DNA of 21,032 nt from a virus. The stretch is from the IMG/VR virus record IMGVR_UViG_3300008448_010756, positions 1-21,032 of that record, one strand, 5' to 3'. The notes beneath the pieces were generated by a model. It made no database searches and was not told the DNA's origin. It saw only the letters and a program-made list of their open reading frames with translations. Made by a program: the position numbers and the translations under genes. This document shows positions 13,796-20,960 of this stretch, piece by piece (position 1 is the stretch's first letter; each line of letters begins with the position of its first letter).

Positions 13796-14578
13796 ATGAC
13801 AACTATTGTTAGTTTAGCAACTCCAGGAATGGGGAATAGAATAAAGACATATGTGAGTGCATTTGCTAGGTACGATGTTGTCAAAACATGTAAACAATCT
13901 GATACTTTTATCTTTAATGGTTTAGAGTTTGCTACGCATGAAGACATTCAAAAATATCCAAATGTTGATTCTTGGAGATTAGATGTTGATCTTGATGAGG
14001 AGAAATATATTGATGAATATAAAACTATAGATCTTTTATATGAAAAGACCCCTCAATATTTTATTGACAAATACTTACCTTGTTTTAAAAAATTAAATAT
14101 TAATCCTGATATTTTAAATTTTGTTGATAAGTTTGCTCATGAGTGGGATGACAATGTAGTTGGACTTCATGTTAGAACATATTACCATCCAGTAGTTATG
14201 CAATGGTATGATATTAATTTGTTTGATGATGAAATATCCAAATTAGATCCTAATATAAAAATATTCTTTTGTTGCGATAATTCTGATGTCCACAACCGTT
14301 TTATTGAGAGGTATAAAGATCGCTTGATCATTTATGATCGGGAGAGATACAATAATGCATATCAAGCGGAATCTGGATTTAATGATGATATTCAAATCAA
14401 TGTAGACGCATTTATTGAAATGTTGCTATTATCCCGATGTTCAACTATAATAGGAACATATATTAGTACGTTTACGGAATGTGCCTGGTGGTTTGGTGAA
14501 TGTAAATCTAAAGTTATTGTTCCAATTCCATCAAAGATTCCAAGCACTTATATTGAAGATCATTTTGTTAAAAAATAA
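13796..14578 (+). CDS. Fucosyltransferase-like GT-B glycosyltransferase
   Basis: A tentative call. ATPGMGNRIKTYVSAFARY (8-26) resembles the G(L/M)GNR.. start of fucosyltransferase-fold enzymes, GLHVRTYYH (123-131) occupies the place of their H.R..(D/H) phosphate-binding block, and the segment at 211-232 ending TFTECAWW resembles the S..S.(F)S..A loop shared by NodZ/FUT8-like and GT11 enzymes. The protein is 260 residues and soluble. The donor is probably a GDP-sugar by family analogy. Alternatives are an O-FucT-like enzyme of unknown specificity or an inactive relative. Its ATG follows an AT-rich 20-base gap without a clear Shine-Dalgarno. Confidence 0.62.
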   Translation: MTTIVSLATPGMGNRIKTYVSAFARYDVVKTCKQSDTFIFNGLEFATHEDIQKYPNVDSWRLDVDLDEEKYIDEYKTIDLLYEKTPQYFIDKYLPCFKKLNINPDILNFVDKFAHEWDDNVVGLHVRTYYHPVVMQWYDINLFDDEISKLDPNIKIFFCCDNSDVHNRFIERYKDRLIIYDRERYNNAYQAESGFNDDIQINVDAFIEMLLLSRCSTIIGTYISTFTECAWWFGECKSKVIVPIPSKIPSTYIEDHFVKK

Positions 14579-14593
14579 ATTTATTAATTAGAA

Positions 14594-15274
14594 ATGTTAG
14601 ATTTAAAAGATCCGTGGTCTTATTATGAAAGATCTGATTTAGAAAAATTAAAAGTAAAATTTAATGATATTGAAAAGATAGAACGTAATTATTCACAATC
14701 TTTTCAAGACATGTTTGTTCTTTCTATGTTAAATGGAAAAAGAAATGGAATATATGTGGAAGTGGGAGCTGCTGCTCCATTTTTTGCTAGCAATACATAT
14801 ATACTCGAACAAATTTTTGGGTGGACTGGAGTTTCGTTGGAAATTGATGGAACTAAAGTAAATTCATTTAACCACCATAGATCTAATAAATGCATTTGTT
14901 CAGATGCTATGGTAGTAAATTATACTAATATGTTTGAAGAAAATAATTTTCCAAAACAAATTGATTATTTGCAAATAGATATTGAACCTGCCTTTCAATC
15001 TTTAAATGCTCTAAAGAAAATTGATTTGGAAACTTATAGATTTTCTGTCATTACATTTGAAACGGACATTTATTCGGATAAGGATAATGAAAAAGTCCTT
15101 AAAGAGTCTAGAGAAATATTCCAAAAACATGGATATAAGTTAGTTGCATCCAATGTAAAATCTTGTGGATATCCTTATGAAGATTGGTATGTTGATCCTG
15201 AAATTGTTACTGAAGATATATGGAAAAACTTTAAATGTGATTCTTTTGAATGTACGAATATTTTATATAAATGA
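14594..15274 (+). CDS. FkbM-like methyltransferase, second type
   Basis: The 226-residue protein opens with a SQSFQDMFVLSML helix (34-46), then IYVEVGAAAPFFASNTYILE (53-72) as the SAM loop, GVSLEID (79-85) as motif II and DYLQIDIEPA (124-133) in the place of the usual D.(D/I)(V)EG. This matches the distant FkbM group with an S.(F/Q)QD..V leader often found in polysaccharide clusters. The canonical EG is EP here, so the substrate site may differ from the first FkbM protein of the operon. The ATG lies 15 bases after the previous stop; the end overlaps the kinase gene by ATGA. It precedes the heptose module directly, which makes the heptose a candidate substrate. Confidence 0.75.
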   Translation: MLDLKDPWSYYERSDLEKLKVKFNDIEKIERNYSQSFQDMFVLSMLNGKRNGIYVEVGAAAPFFASNTYILEQIFGWTGVSLEIDGTKVNSFNHHRSNKCICSDAMVVNYTNMFEENNFPKQIDYLQIDIEPAFQSLNALKKIDLETYRFSVITFETDIYSDKDNEKVLKESREIFQKHGYKLVASNVKSCGYPYEDWYVDPEIVTEDIWKNFKCDSFECTNILYK

Positions 15275-16218
15275 TTATTTCATCGTGCCCATTAAGAATA
15301 TCTTTATTTGGGGGATCTACAGATAATCCATTTTTTGTGGAAAAATTTGGATATGGATCTGTAATAAGTTTTACATGTGACTTAAAAACTTATGTAACTA
15401 TCAGTCAAGATAAATTTGGATTTAATCGAGATCAACATAAGTACATTGTTAATTATTCTCGTAGGGAGGAAGTGTTAGAAGTTAATCAAATTGAAAATGA
15501 TGTAGTAAGAGTTGTCCTAGAGTATTTTAATATGCCTCCAGTTCAAGTTACATTGACTAGTGATGCATATTCTCAGGGTAGTGGTCTTGCATCATCATCT
15601 TCATATATTATTAGTTTAATCAAATCCTGTATTATTTTTCTTGATATTCATATGACAGAGATTGAAATCTGTAAACTGGCATATGAGTTGGAGTTGAAAT
15701 TTAATCCTTATTGTGGGTATCAGGACCCTTATGGATGTGGTATTGGTGGATTCAAAAAAATAGAATTCATCAAAGGTGGTATTGTTAAGTATGATTTTCT
15801 ATCTACCAAAATGTTCAATGATTATGATATGCATCTTGTCTTTACTGGAGTTACTAGAAATTCAAAGAATATATTGAAAGATGTTTCTGAAAATATTGAT
15901 AAAGCAAAACCACTTTTAATAACTCTTGATGAATCTTATAAGACATTAATTAAAAATGATTATAGTCAATTTTTAAACTATCTCAAACAGAGTTGGATTC
16001 AAAAGAAAGAAACAAGTTCTACGATTATGGAAAATCATTCTGTTCAAGAAATGGATGATTTTTTGAATAATAATAATACCGTGATCGCACATAAGTTATG
16101 TGGTGCGGGAAACGGTGGATTTTTTCTCGTGTTTTCTGAAAAAGAAAACTTGAATATTCCTTATGAATCTGTTAGAATAAGTGTAACGCCTACTGGAGTA
16201 TCTGGGACTAGAATATGA
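15271..16218 (+). CDS. hddA: HddA-like heptose-7-phosphate kinase (GHMP family)
   Basis: A GHMP kinase of 315 residues. PLRISLFGGSTDNPFFVEKF near the start is the typical HddA opening, GSGLASSSS (103-111) is the ATP loop, QDPYGCGIGG (151-160) the substrate and metal region, and CGAGNGGFF (277-285) the third GHMP motif. The expected reaction is phosphorylation of D-glycero-D-manno-heptose 7-phosphate at C1. It sits as hddA-gmhA-phosphatase/nucleotidyltransferase with ATGA overlaps, the order of a compact NDP-heptose module. The known bacterial GDP-heptose route uses these steps in sequence. Other GHMP sugar kinases are possible, but the neighbouring isomerase makes heptose the best reading. 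Confidence 0.86.
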   Translation: MIISSCPLRISLFGGSTDNPFFVEKFGYGSVISFTCDLKTYVTISQDKFGFNRDQHKYIVNYSRREEVLEVNQIENDVVRVVLEYFNMPPVQVTLTSDAYSQGSGLASSSSYIISLIKSCIIFLDIHMTEIEICKLAYELELKFNPYCGYQDPYGCGIGGFKKIEFIKGGIVKYDFLSTKMFNDYDMHLVFTGVTRNSKNILKDVSENIDKAKPLLITLDESYKTLIKNDYSQFLNYLKQSWIQKKETSSTIMENHSVQEMDDFLNNNNTVIAHKLCGAGNGGFFLVFSEKENLNIPYESVRISVTPTGVSGTRI

Positions 16219-16718
16219 ATCCATTCGTAAGATATATTGAAGCACTTCAAGGTGCTCATATAGCAGAAGAATTTACCAAATTTTTTATCGCATTTGGTTC
16301 TCATAAAAGAATTATTATTCTTGGAAATGGTGGAAGTAACTCCGTAGCATCTCATATCTCTCAAGACTATATGAAGTTTCATGGAAAGAAAGTTTCCATT
16401 CTTTCTGATCCTTCAATGCTGACTATGCTTACAAATGACTTTGGGTATGAGAATGCGTATCAAAAGTTTTTAGAATATTATATTGAGGAAGATACTCTTG
16501 TCATTATTATGAGTTCTGGTGGTGAGTCTAAAAATATGTTAAATGCTCAACAATGGTGTGAAGATAACAAAGTCTCCTATGGAGTTTTGAGTGGGTTTAA
16601 AGAAAACAATTCATTGAGAACTAATTCAATAAATGCTCTCTGGAACTACTACATCAACAGCACTGATTATGGTGTAGTTGAATGTGTTCATCAAATCTTT
16701 CTTCATGGGGTAGTATGA
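16215..16718 (+). CDS. gmhA: GmhA-like sedoheptulose-7-phosphate isomerase (SIS domain)
   Basis: A single SIS-domain protein expected to convert sedoheptulose 7-phosphate to D-glycero-D-manno-heptose 7-phosphate. GNGGSNSVASH (37-47) binds the phosphate, NDFGYE (74-79) and MSSGGES (99-105) are the next SIS blocks, and VECVHQIFLH (155-164) is the C-terminal catalytic helix. At 167 residues it is shorter than E. coli GmhA (192). The usual acidic residue after the first block appears as SQDY in place of A.E, so catalysis may rest on a shifted Asp. Sedoheptulose 7-phosphate is abundant in the host's Calvin and pentose-phosphate cycles, which provides substrate. It overlaps both neighbours by ATGA. 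Confidence 0.83.
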   Translation: MNPFVRYIEALQGAHIAEEFTKFFIAFGSHKRIIILGNGGSNSVASHISQDYMKFHGKKVSILSDPSMLTMLTNDFGYENAYQKFLEYYIEEDTLVIIMSSGGESKNMLNAQQWCEDNKVSYGVLSGFKENNSLRTNSINALWNYYINSTDYGVVECVHQIFLHGVV

Positions 16719-17470
16719 GATATTGTTTTGATATTGATGGTACTCTTTGTAATACTCCAAATAATGAATTAGGAAAACCTGATTATATTAATGCCAAACC
16801 ATTTCCCTTTATGGTTGAGCAAGTTAATCGTTTATATGATGAAGGAAACTACATCATCATGCAGACTGCTAGAGGAAAGGGATCTGGTATTGATCATACC
16901 GAATTGACCAAAAAGCAACTTGATGAATGGGGATATAAGTATCACGAATTGTTCCCAATGTTCTGTAAACCGAATGCTGATATTTTTATAGATGATAAAG
17001 GAGTAAATGCCGTAGACTGGGCAGCATCTCAACCTAAAGTAAAAGGTATTATTGCCGGTGCATTTGATATAATTCATCCCGGATATGTTAGAATGTTTGA
17101 AGATTGCAGAATGTATTGTAATCATCTTACCGTCGCTTTACATGCAGATCCTTCATTGGAAAGAGATTATAAACTAAAACCAGTTCATTCTGTTTCAGAA
17201 AGAATAGAAATACTTTTGTCTATGAAGTATGTTGATAGTGTTGTAGTTTATGCTGTAGAAAGTGAGTTTCATAATTATCTCAGTAGTGGAAATTATGATG
17301 TTAGATTTTTAGGAACAGATTATATTGATGGGAAGTATACTGGAAAGGATATAGATATTAATATTGTGTGGTTAGATAGGGAATCGCACGAATACTCAAG
17401 TACAAGATTAAAAAATTTAATTTTTGAATCAGTTTATTTAAAAAAAATGGAGCGTGAAAATTATGACTAA
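16715..17470 (+). CDS. HAD phosphatase fused to cytidylyltransferase-like domain
   Basis: Two enzyme domains in 251 residues. Residues 1-105 are a HAD phosphatase: DIDGT at 6-10 with D6/D8, TAR at 51-53 and IDDK at 92-95. Residues 110-251 are a cytidylyltransferase-like domain: GAFDIIHPGY (115-124), SERIEIL (161-167) and SSTRLK (228-233). Its HxGH motif reads HPGY, so the second His is Tyr. Next to the heptose kinase and isomerase the expected job is to remove the C7 phosphate (GmhB role) and load a nucleotide on heptose 1-phosphate. The transferase resembles the HldE/TagD type and not the GDP-forming HddC type. The ATG at 16715 lies in an ATGA overlap; the frame upstream of it is the 3' end of gmhA in another frame. 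Confidence 0.83.
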   Translation: MRYCFDIDGTLCNTPNNELGKPDYINAKPFPFMVEQVNRLYDEGNYIIMQTARGKGSGIDHTELTKKQLDEWGYKYHELFPMFCKPNADIFIDDKGVNAVDWAASQPKVKGIIAGAFDIIHPGYVRMFEDCRMYCNHLTVALHADPSLERDYKLKPVHSVSERIEILLSMKYVDSVVVYAVESEFHNYLSSGNYDVRFLGTDYIDGKYTGKDIDINIVWLDRESHEYSSTRLKNLIFESVYLKKMERENYD

Positions 17471-18362
17471 AAGTTTGGTTACTGGTGGTGCAGGATTTAT
17501 TGGATCTCATCTAGTAGATAAATTATTGGAACTTGGTCACGAAGTTGTCGTAATTGATAATGAGTATGCCGAGTGTCATGAGCAATTTTATTGGAATGAT
17601 GGGGCACAAAATTATAAGTATGATATTCGTGATTATGAAAATACTAGACCTCTTTATGAAGGAGTTGATTATGTTTTTCATGTTGCCGCAGAGGCAAGAA
17701 TTCAACCTGCCATTTTAAATCCTATTGAAGCAGTTAGTATTAATTCTGTTGGAACAGTTACAGTGCTTCAGTGTGCAAGGGAGGCAGGAGTTAAGAAGGT
17801 AATGTACTCATCCACCTCTTCTGGATATGGTTTTAATGAACCACCTAACCATGAAGATCAACCAGATGATTGCTTAAACCCATATTCTGTTTCTAAAGTT
17901 TCTGGCGAAAAACTTTGTTCAATGTATACAAAATTATTTGGATTGAATACAGTTATTTTCAGATATTTTAATGTATATGGAGAACGTTCACCTATTAAAG
18001 GTCAATATGCTCCTGTTATTGGAATTTTTCTGCGACAAAAAAATGATAATGAACCATTAACTATTGTTGGTGATGGTGAACAGAGAAGAGATTTTACTCA
18101 TGTATCTGATGTTGTATCTGCAAATATTGCTGCTGCTATTTCTGATGTTTCTGATGAAAATTATGGGCAACTGTATAATATTGGAAATGGTACAAATTAT
18201 TCCATTAATGAAATTGCAGATTCTATCTCAAGTAATCAGGTTAATATTCCTCCAAGAGTTGGTGAGGCAAGAACAACCTTGGCTAATAATAGTAAAATGA
18301 GAAAAGTTTTTAATTGGGAACCCAAAGTAAATCTTTTCCAGTGGATTTCTGATCATAAATGA
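17463..18362 (+). CDS. NAD-dependent UDP-hexose/HexNAc 4-epimerase-like SDR
   Basis: Extended SDR enzyme of 299 residues. TGGAGFIGS (7-15) binds the dinucleotide, D32 after the second strand favours NAD, and SSTSSGYG (116-123) with Y141-x3-K145 form the catalytic set. RYFNVYGERS, a DGEQRRDFTHV.D segment and NIGNGTNYSINE complete the epimerase pattern (close to UDP-GlcNAc/UDP-Glc 4-epimerases of polysaccharide clusters). It would supply UDP-Gal or UDP-GalNAc, the donors expected by the GT6 and galactosyltransferase genes. Dehydratase activity on another NDP-sugar remains possible. The ATG at 17463 has GGAG (17449-17452) ten bases upstream; the GTG at 17454 is too close to it. It overlaps the previous gene by 8 bases. 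Confidence 0.86.
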   Translation: MTKSLVTGGAGFIGSHLVDKLLELGHEVVVIDNEYAECHEQFYWNDGAQNYKYDIRDYENTRPLYEGVDYVFHVAAEARIQPAILNPIEAVSINSVGTVTVLQCAREAGVKKVMYSSTSSGYGFNEPPNHEDQPDDCLNPYSVSKVSGEKLCSMYTKLFGLNTVIFRYFNVYGERSPIKGQYAPVIGIFLRQKNDNEPLTIVGDGEQRRDFTHVSDVVSANIAAAISDVSDENYGQLYNIGNGTNYSINEIADSISSNQVNIPPRVGEARTTLANNSKMRKVFNWEPKVNLFQWISDHK

Positions 18363-18363
18363 A

Positions 18364-19164
18364 ATGATAGGATTTAATCATCTAGGTAGACTGGGAAGAC
18401 TTGGAAATCAAATGTTCCAGTACGCGGCATTGAAAGGAATTGCCAAGCATAAGAACTATGAATTCTGTATACCATATTATGCAGAATCTGTTAATGATGG
18501 TATTGGGAATTATTTGAAGACAGAACTATTCAATGCTTTTGAATTGAAAGTTGAAAACATTCAACATGTCAGAGGACCGTATATTAACGAACCTCACTTT
18601 CATTTTTCTGAACAATTTTTTAATGACTGTCCTGATAATGTCTCTTTAAATGGATTTTTTCAAACAGAAAAATATTTTAAACACATTGAAAATGAGATTC
18701 GTGAAGATTTTACCTTTAAAAAAGAAATAAGAGATTCTTGTTTAGAAGTATTTAATGAGTTAGATTTAAAAAATCCAATTGCTTTACATATTCGTAGAGG
18801 AGATTATGTTATTAATTCAAACCGCCATCCTGTAATGCCCTTGAGTTATTATGAAACTTCTCTTTCTAACTTTGACAAAGATAGAGAAGTAATTGTTTTT
18901 TCTGATGATCCATCTTGGTGTAAGGAGCAAGAACTTTTTTCTGAAGATAGATTTTTAGTTTCCGAAGGAACTGATACTTACCATGATTTATGCCTAATGT
19001 CAATGTGTTCTGATTTTATTATTGGCAACTCATCTTTTTCCTGGTGGGCAGCATGGTTGGCAAATAGAGGTAAAGTTTTTTATCCATCTATTTGGTTTGG
19101 ACCAGAATTAAATAATGATCTAAAAGATTTATTCCCAGAAGAATGGGTTGAGGTGCAATTATGA
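18364..19164 (+). CDS. GT11 alpha-1,2-fucosyltransferase-type glycosyltransferase
   Basis: Intact family 11 enzyme of 266 residues: GRLGNQMFQYAA (11-22), LNGFFQTEKYF (95-105), HIRRGDY (142-148), FSDDPSW (179-185) and NSSFSWWAAWL (222-232). The classical reaction moves L-fucose from GDP-fucose onto O2 of a galactose. No GDP-fucose synthesis gene is in the window, whereas a GDP-mannose 3,5-epimerase is, so GDP-L-galactose is an alternative donor. It is the functional-looking partner of the altered GT11 at 11364. The ATG is the base after the previous stop plus one. The ATGA overlap links it to the next transferase. Confidence 0.88.
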   Translation: MIGFNHLGRLGRLGNQMFQYAALKGIAKHKNYEFCIPYYAESVNDGIGNYLKTELFNAFELKVENIQHVRGPYINEPHFHFSEQFFNDCPDNVSLNGFFQTEKYFKHIENEIREDFTFKKEIRDSCLEVFNELDLKNPIALHIRRGDYVINSNRHPVMPLSYYETSLSNFDKDREVIVFSDDPSWCKEQELFSEDRFLVSEGTDTYHDLCLMSMCSDFIIGNSSFSWWAAWLANRGKVFYPSIWFGPELNNDLKDLFPEEWVEVQL

Positions 19165-20018
19165 ATAAACTAGAAAATACAACTTTTATTATTCCTTTAA
19201 GAATCGAAAGTGGCGATAGAATGAGAAATATCATCACGGTTCTTTGTTTTCTTTTATATAATTTTGATTCCAAAGTTATAGTTAAAGAAGTCGACTCTCA
19301 AAAAGTTTTTGAACCAGATGTTCTACCACAAATAACTGAATTTCTGGGAGATAGAATTCAAAATCTTACTCATATATTTGAACATTCTGATAATCAAGTT
19401 TTTCACAGAACAAGAATATTGAATGAAATGATTCATATGTCAACAACCGAAGTTGTTGTTAACTATGACTGTGATATTGTTCTGAGACCAGAGACATATT
19501 ATAAGTCAGTTGATATGATTGTAAATGATGGATATGATCTAATTTATCCATATGGTAAAGGTAGTTATCAGCAGCAAGTTTTTGCTACAGATGAAATAGT
19601 TTCTGAATTTATTAGTAATGATTTTGATTTTGATATTTTAATGAGGAACAGTCAAAATTATCTTTCTGACCGTGGACATGTCCAATTTTTTAAAAGATCT
19701 TCTTATATTGAAGGTGGAATGGAAAATGAAAATTTTATAGGTTCTGCCCCAGAAGACTTGGAGAGACATGATAGATATATCAAACTTGGATATAAAGTTG
19801 GAAGAATAGATGACATTATTTTTCATTTTGAGCATAGTAGAGGTATGAATTCATATCCCATTTCTGTTCAAAGAAGTCCTCACTGGAATGATAATTGGAA
19901 ATTATATGAGTATCTAAATACGGCATCGGTAGAAGAATTAAAGGAGTATTATCAAACACAAAAATACTTAAAAAAATATCCCACAAAAATATTACTGGAG
20001 GATTTGAGTGATGGATGA
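19161..20018 (+). CDS. GT2/GT27-type galactosyltransferase-like enzyme
   Basis: GT-A fold enzyme of 285 residues. TFIIPLRIESGDR (8-20) is the first strand, RTRILNEMI (83-91) lies in the donor site, YDCDI (102-106) is the DxD motif and GGMENENFIGSAPEDLERHD (185-204) resembles the (G).(E)(D).D...R block of the N-terminal galactosyltransferase domain (Glyco_transf_7C, as in chondroitin synthases and GalNAc-transferases). The R..R.GY.(V/I).R.D...FHFEH ending, with HFEHSRG (222-228), supports this. The UDP-sugar donor would match the 4-epimerase two genes upstream. ATGA overlap upstream and an 8-base overlap downstream keep it in the coupled chain. Confidence 0.75.
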   Translation: MNKLENTTFIIPLRIESGDRMRNIITVLCFLLYNFDSKVIVKEVDSQKVFEPDVLPQITEFLGDRIQNLTHIFEHSDNQVFHRTRILNEMIHMSTTEVVVNYDCDIVLRPETYYKSVDMIVNDGYDLIYPYGKGSYQQQVFATDEIVSEFISNDFDFDILMRNSQNYLSDRGHVQFFKRSSYIEGGMENENFIGSAPEDLERHDRYIKLGYKVGRIDDIIFHFEHSRGMNSYPISVQRSPHWNDNWKLYEYLNTASVEELKEYYQTQKYLKKYPTKILLEDLSDG

Positions 20019-20856
20019 GGATAAAAATAAATCAATTTATAAATTAAATGGATTTCCTACAATATACTATAACAACCTTGATGACGATATTTCCAGAAGA
20101 GAGTACATGGAAGATCAATTTAAATATTGGGGGATCAAAAACTACCATAGAACATCTGGATATGATGGTAGAAAGAGTGATTTGAGTGAAATTTTAGTAG
20201 GAAAATATCCAGAACAAATGAATTCCAGAGATGTTGGGAGTGCAACTTCTCATCTAAAAACGATAAAAACTTGGTTAGAAACTTCTGATGAATCAGAAAA
20301 ATCCATAGTTGTTATGGAGGATGATTGTGATATGAGCACTATCAAGTATTGGCCATTTGTATGGAAAGATTTTATTGCTAAACTTCCCCCCGATTGGGAC
20401 ATCATTCAATTAGCAGTTATTAATCCAATAAGTGTTCATTTAAAAATTCATAGAACATATGTTTGTGATTATTCAAGTGCTTGTTATATGATTAAAAGGC
20501 ATTATGCTAAAAAATTAGTTGATATTTACTGCCGTAAAGACAAATATAAACTTGATTGGAATATCAAGCCAAGATGTTGTTCTGAGCATATTAAGTATCA
20601 AGGTGGTAAAAGTTTAACCATGCCTTTGTTCTTGTATAACGAAACATATCCATCTTCTATACATTCTCCAGAACATATTCAAACTTTTCATATGTCTTCT
20701 CATGATAGTTTATGGTCTTTCTGGAAAAATAAAGCATCAGATGTAGATTGGAATGATCTTTTTACATATGATCCTGTGAATCATCAAGGAGTTCCTCCAG
20801 AAGCAATGAAAGAACAAAATTCAGTTGAACCAATACAATCAGAAACTTATTCATAA
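20011..20856 (+). CDS. GT25 (LPS galactosyltransferase) family protein
   Basis: The last gene of the operon, 281 residues. NLDDDISRRE (22-31) is the NLDR.(D)R-like opening of GT25 enzymes, SHLKTIKTWL (80-89) the conserved SH...(W) helix and VVMEDDCDM (100-108) the ED(D).(D) metal motif. GT25 enzymes of Gram-negative bacteria add beta-1,4 galactose to LPS. The acceptor is unknown here. GGAGG at 19997-20001 sits nine bases before ATG 20011; the preceding GTG at 20008 is a possible alternative start. The C-terminal 80 residues are variable. The gene is followed by 42 bases and then the second operon-ending terminator. Confidence 0.82.
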   Translation: MDEDKNKSIYKLNGFPTIYYNNLDDDISRREYMEDQFKYWGIKNYHRTSGYDGRKSDLSEILVGKYPEQMNSRDVGSATSHLKTIKTWLETSDESEKSIVVMEDDCDMSTIKYWPFVWKDFIAKLPPDWDIIQLAVINPISVHLKIHRTYVCDYSSACYMIKRHYAKKLVDIYCRKDKYKLDWNIKPRCCSEHIKYQGGKSLTMPLFLYNETYPSSIHSPEHIQTFHMSSHDSLWSFWKNKASDVDWNDLFTYDPVNHQGVPPEAMKEQNSVEPIQSETYS

Positions 20857-20898
20857 TGGTAAGCATTTATACTTAATAAAGTTATGATTTCACAACAG

Positions 20899-20923
20899 AG
20901 GGGCTTGACGCCCCTTTCTTTTT
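20899..20923 (+). terminator. Intrinsic terminator at the end of the glycan operon, overlapping a promoter
   Basis: The stem AGGGGC / GCCCCT with five-base loop TTGAC is followed by a T-rich tail (TTTCTTTTT). The loop plus the first G of the descending arm forms the -35 of the next promoter. Confidence 0.85.
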
Positions 20924-20933
20924 GCTATATAAT
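20905..20933 (+). promoter_or_regulatory. Sigma-70-type promoter embedded in terminator
   Basis: TTGACG (20905-20910), 17-base spacer, perfect TATAAT (20928-20933). The predicted start near 20940 leaves about 21 bases to the ATG at 20961. It is the third copy of the terminator/promoter layout in the window. Confidence 0.75.
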
Positions 20934-20960
20934 ACTGTAACAGTTCTTCACAAAACTTAT

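Larger units (their letters stand above)
5398..20856 (+). other. 19-gene surface-glycan operon
   Basis: Nineteen carbohydrate-related genes lie head to tail with gaps under 25 bases or stop/start overlaps. No internal terminator or strong promoter is seen, and the run is bounded by terminator/promoter elements at 5336-5370 and 20899-20933. It contains sugar-nucleotide synthesis genes, seven probable glycosyltransferases, five methyltransferases and a NAD synthetase. No gene encodes a membrane protein, flippase, polymerase, ligase or initiating transferase. A single early polycistronic transcript from the promoter at 5342-5370 is the simplest reading. Surface remodelling of the infected host or glycosylation of a virion component are both possible. 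Confidence 0.85.

Noticed and set aside
18064-18300. Plus-strand ORF rich in Leu and Met, membrane-like
   Set aside because: It is a shadow of the epimerase gene at 17463; the Leu/Met richness comes from shifted AT-rich codons.
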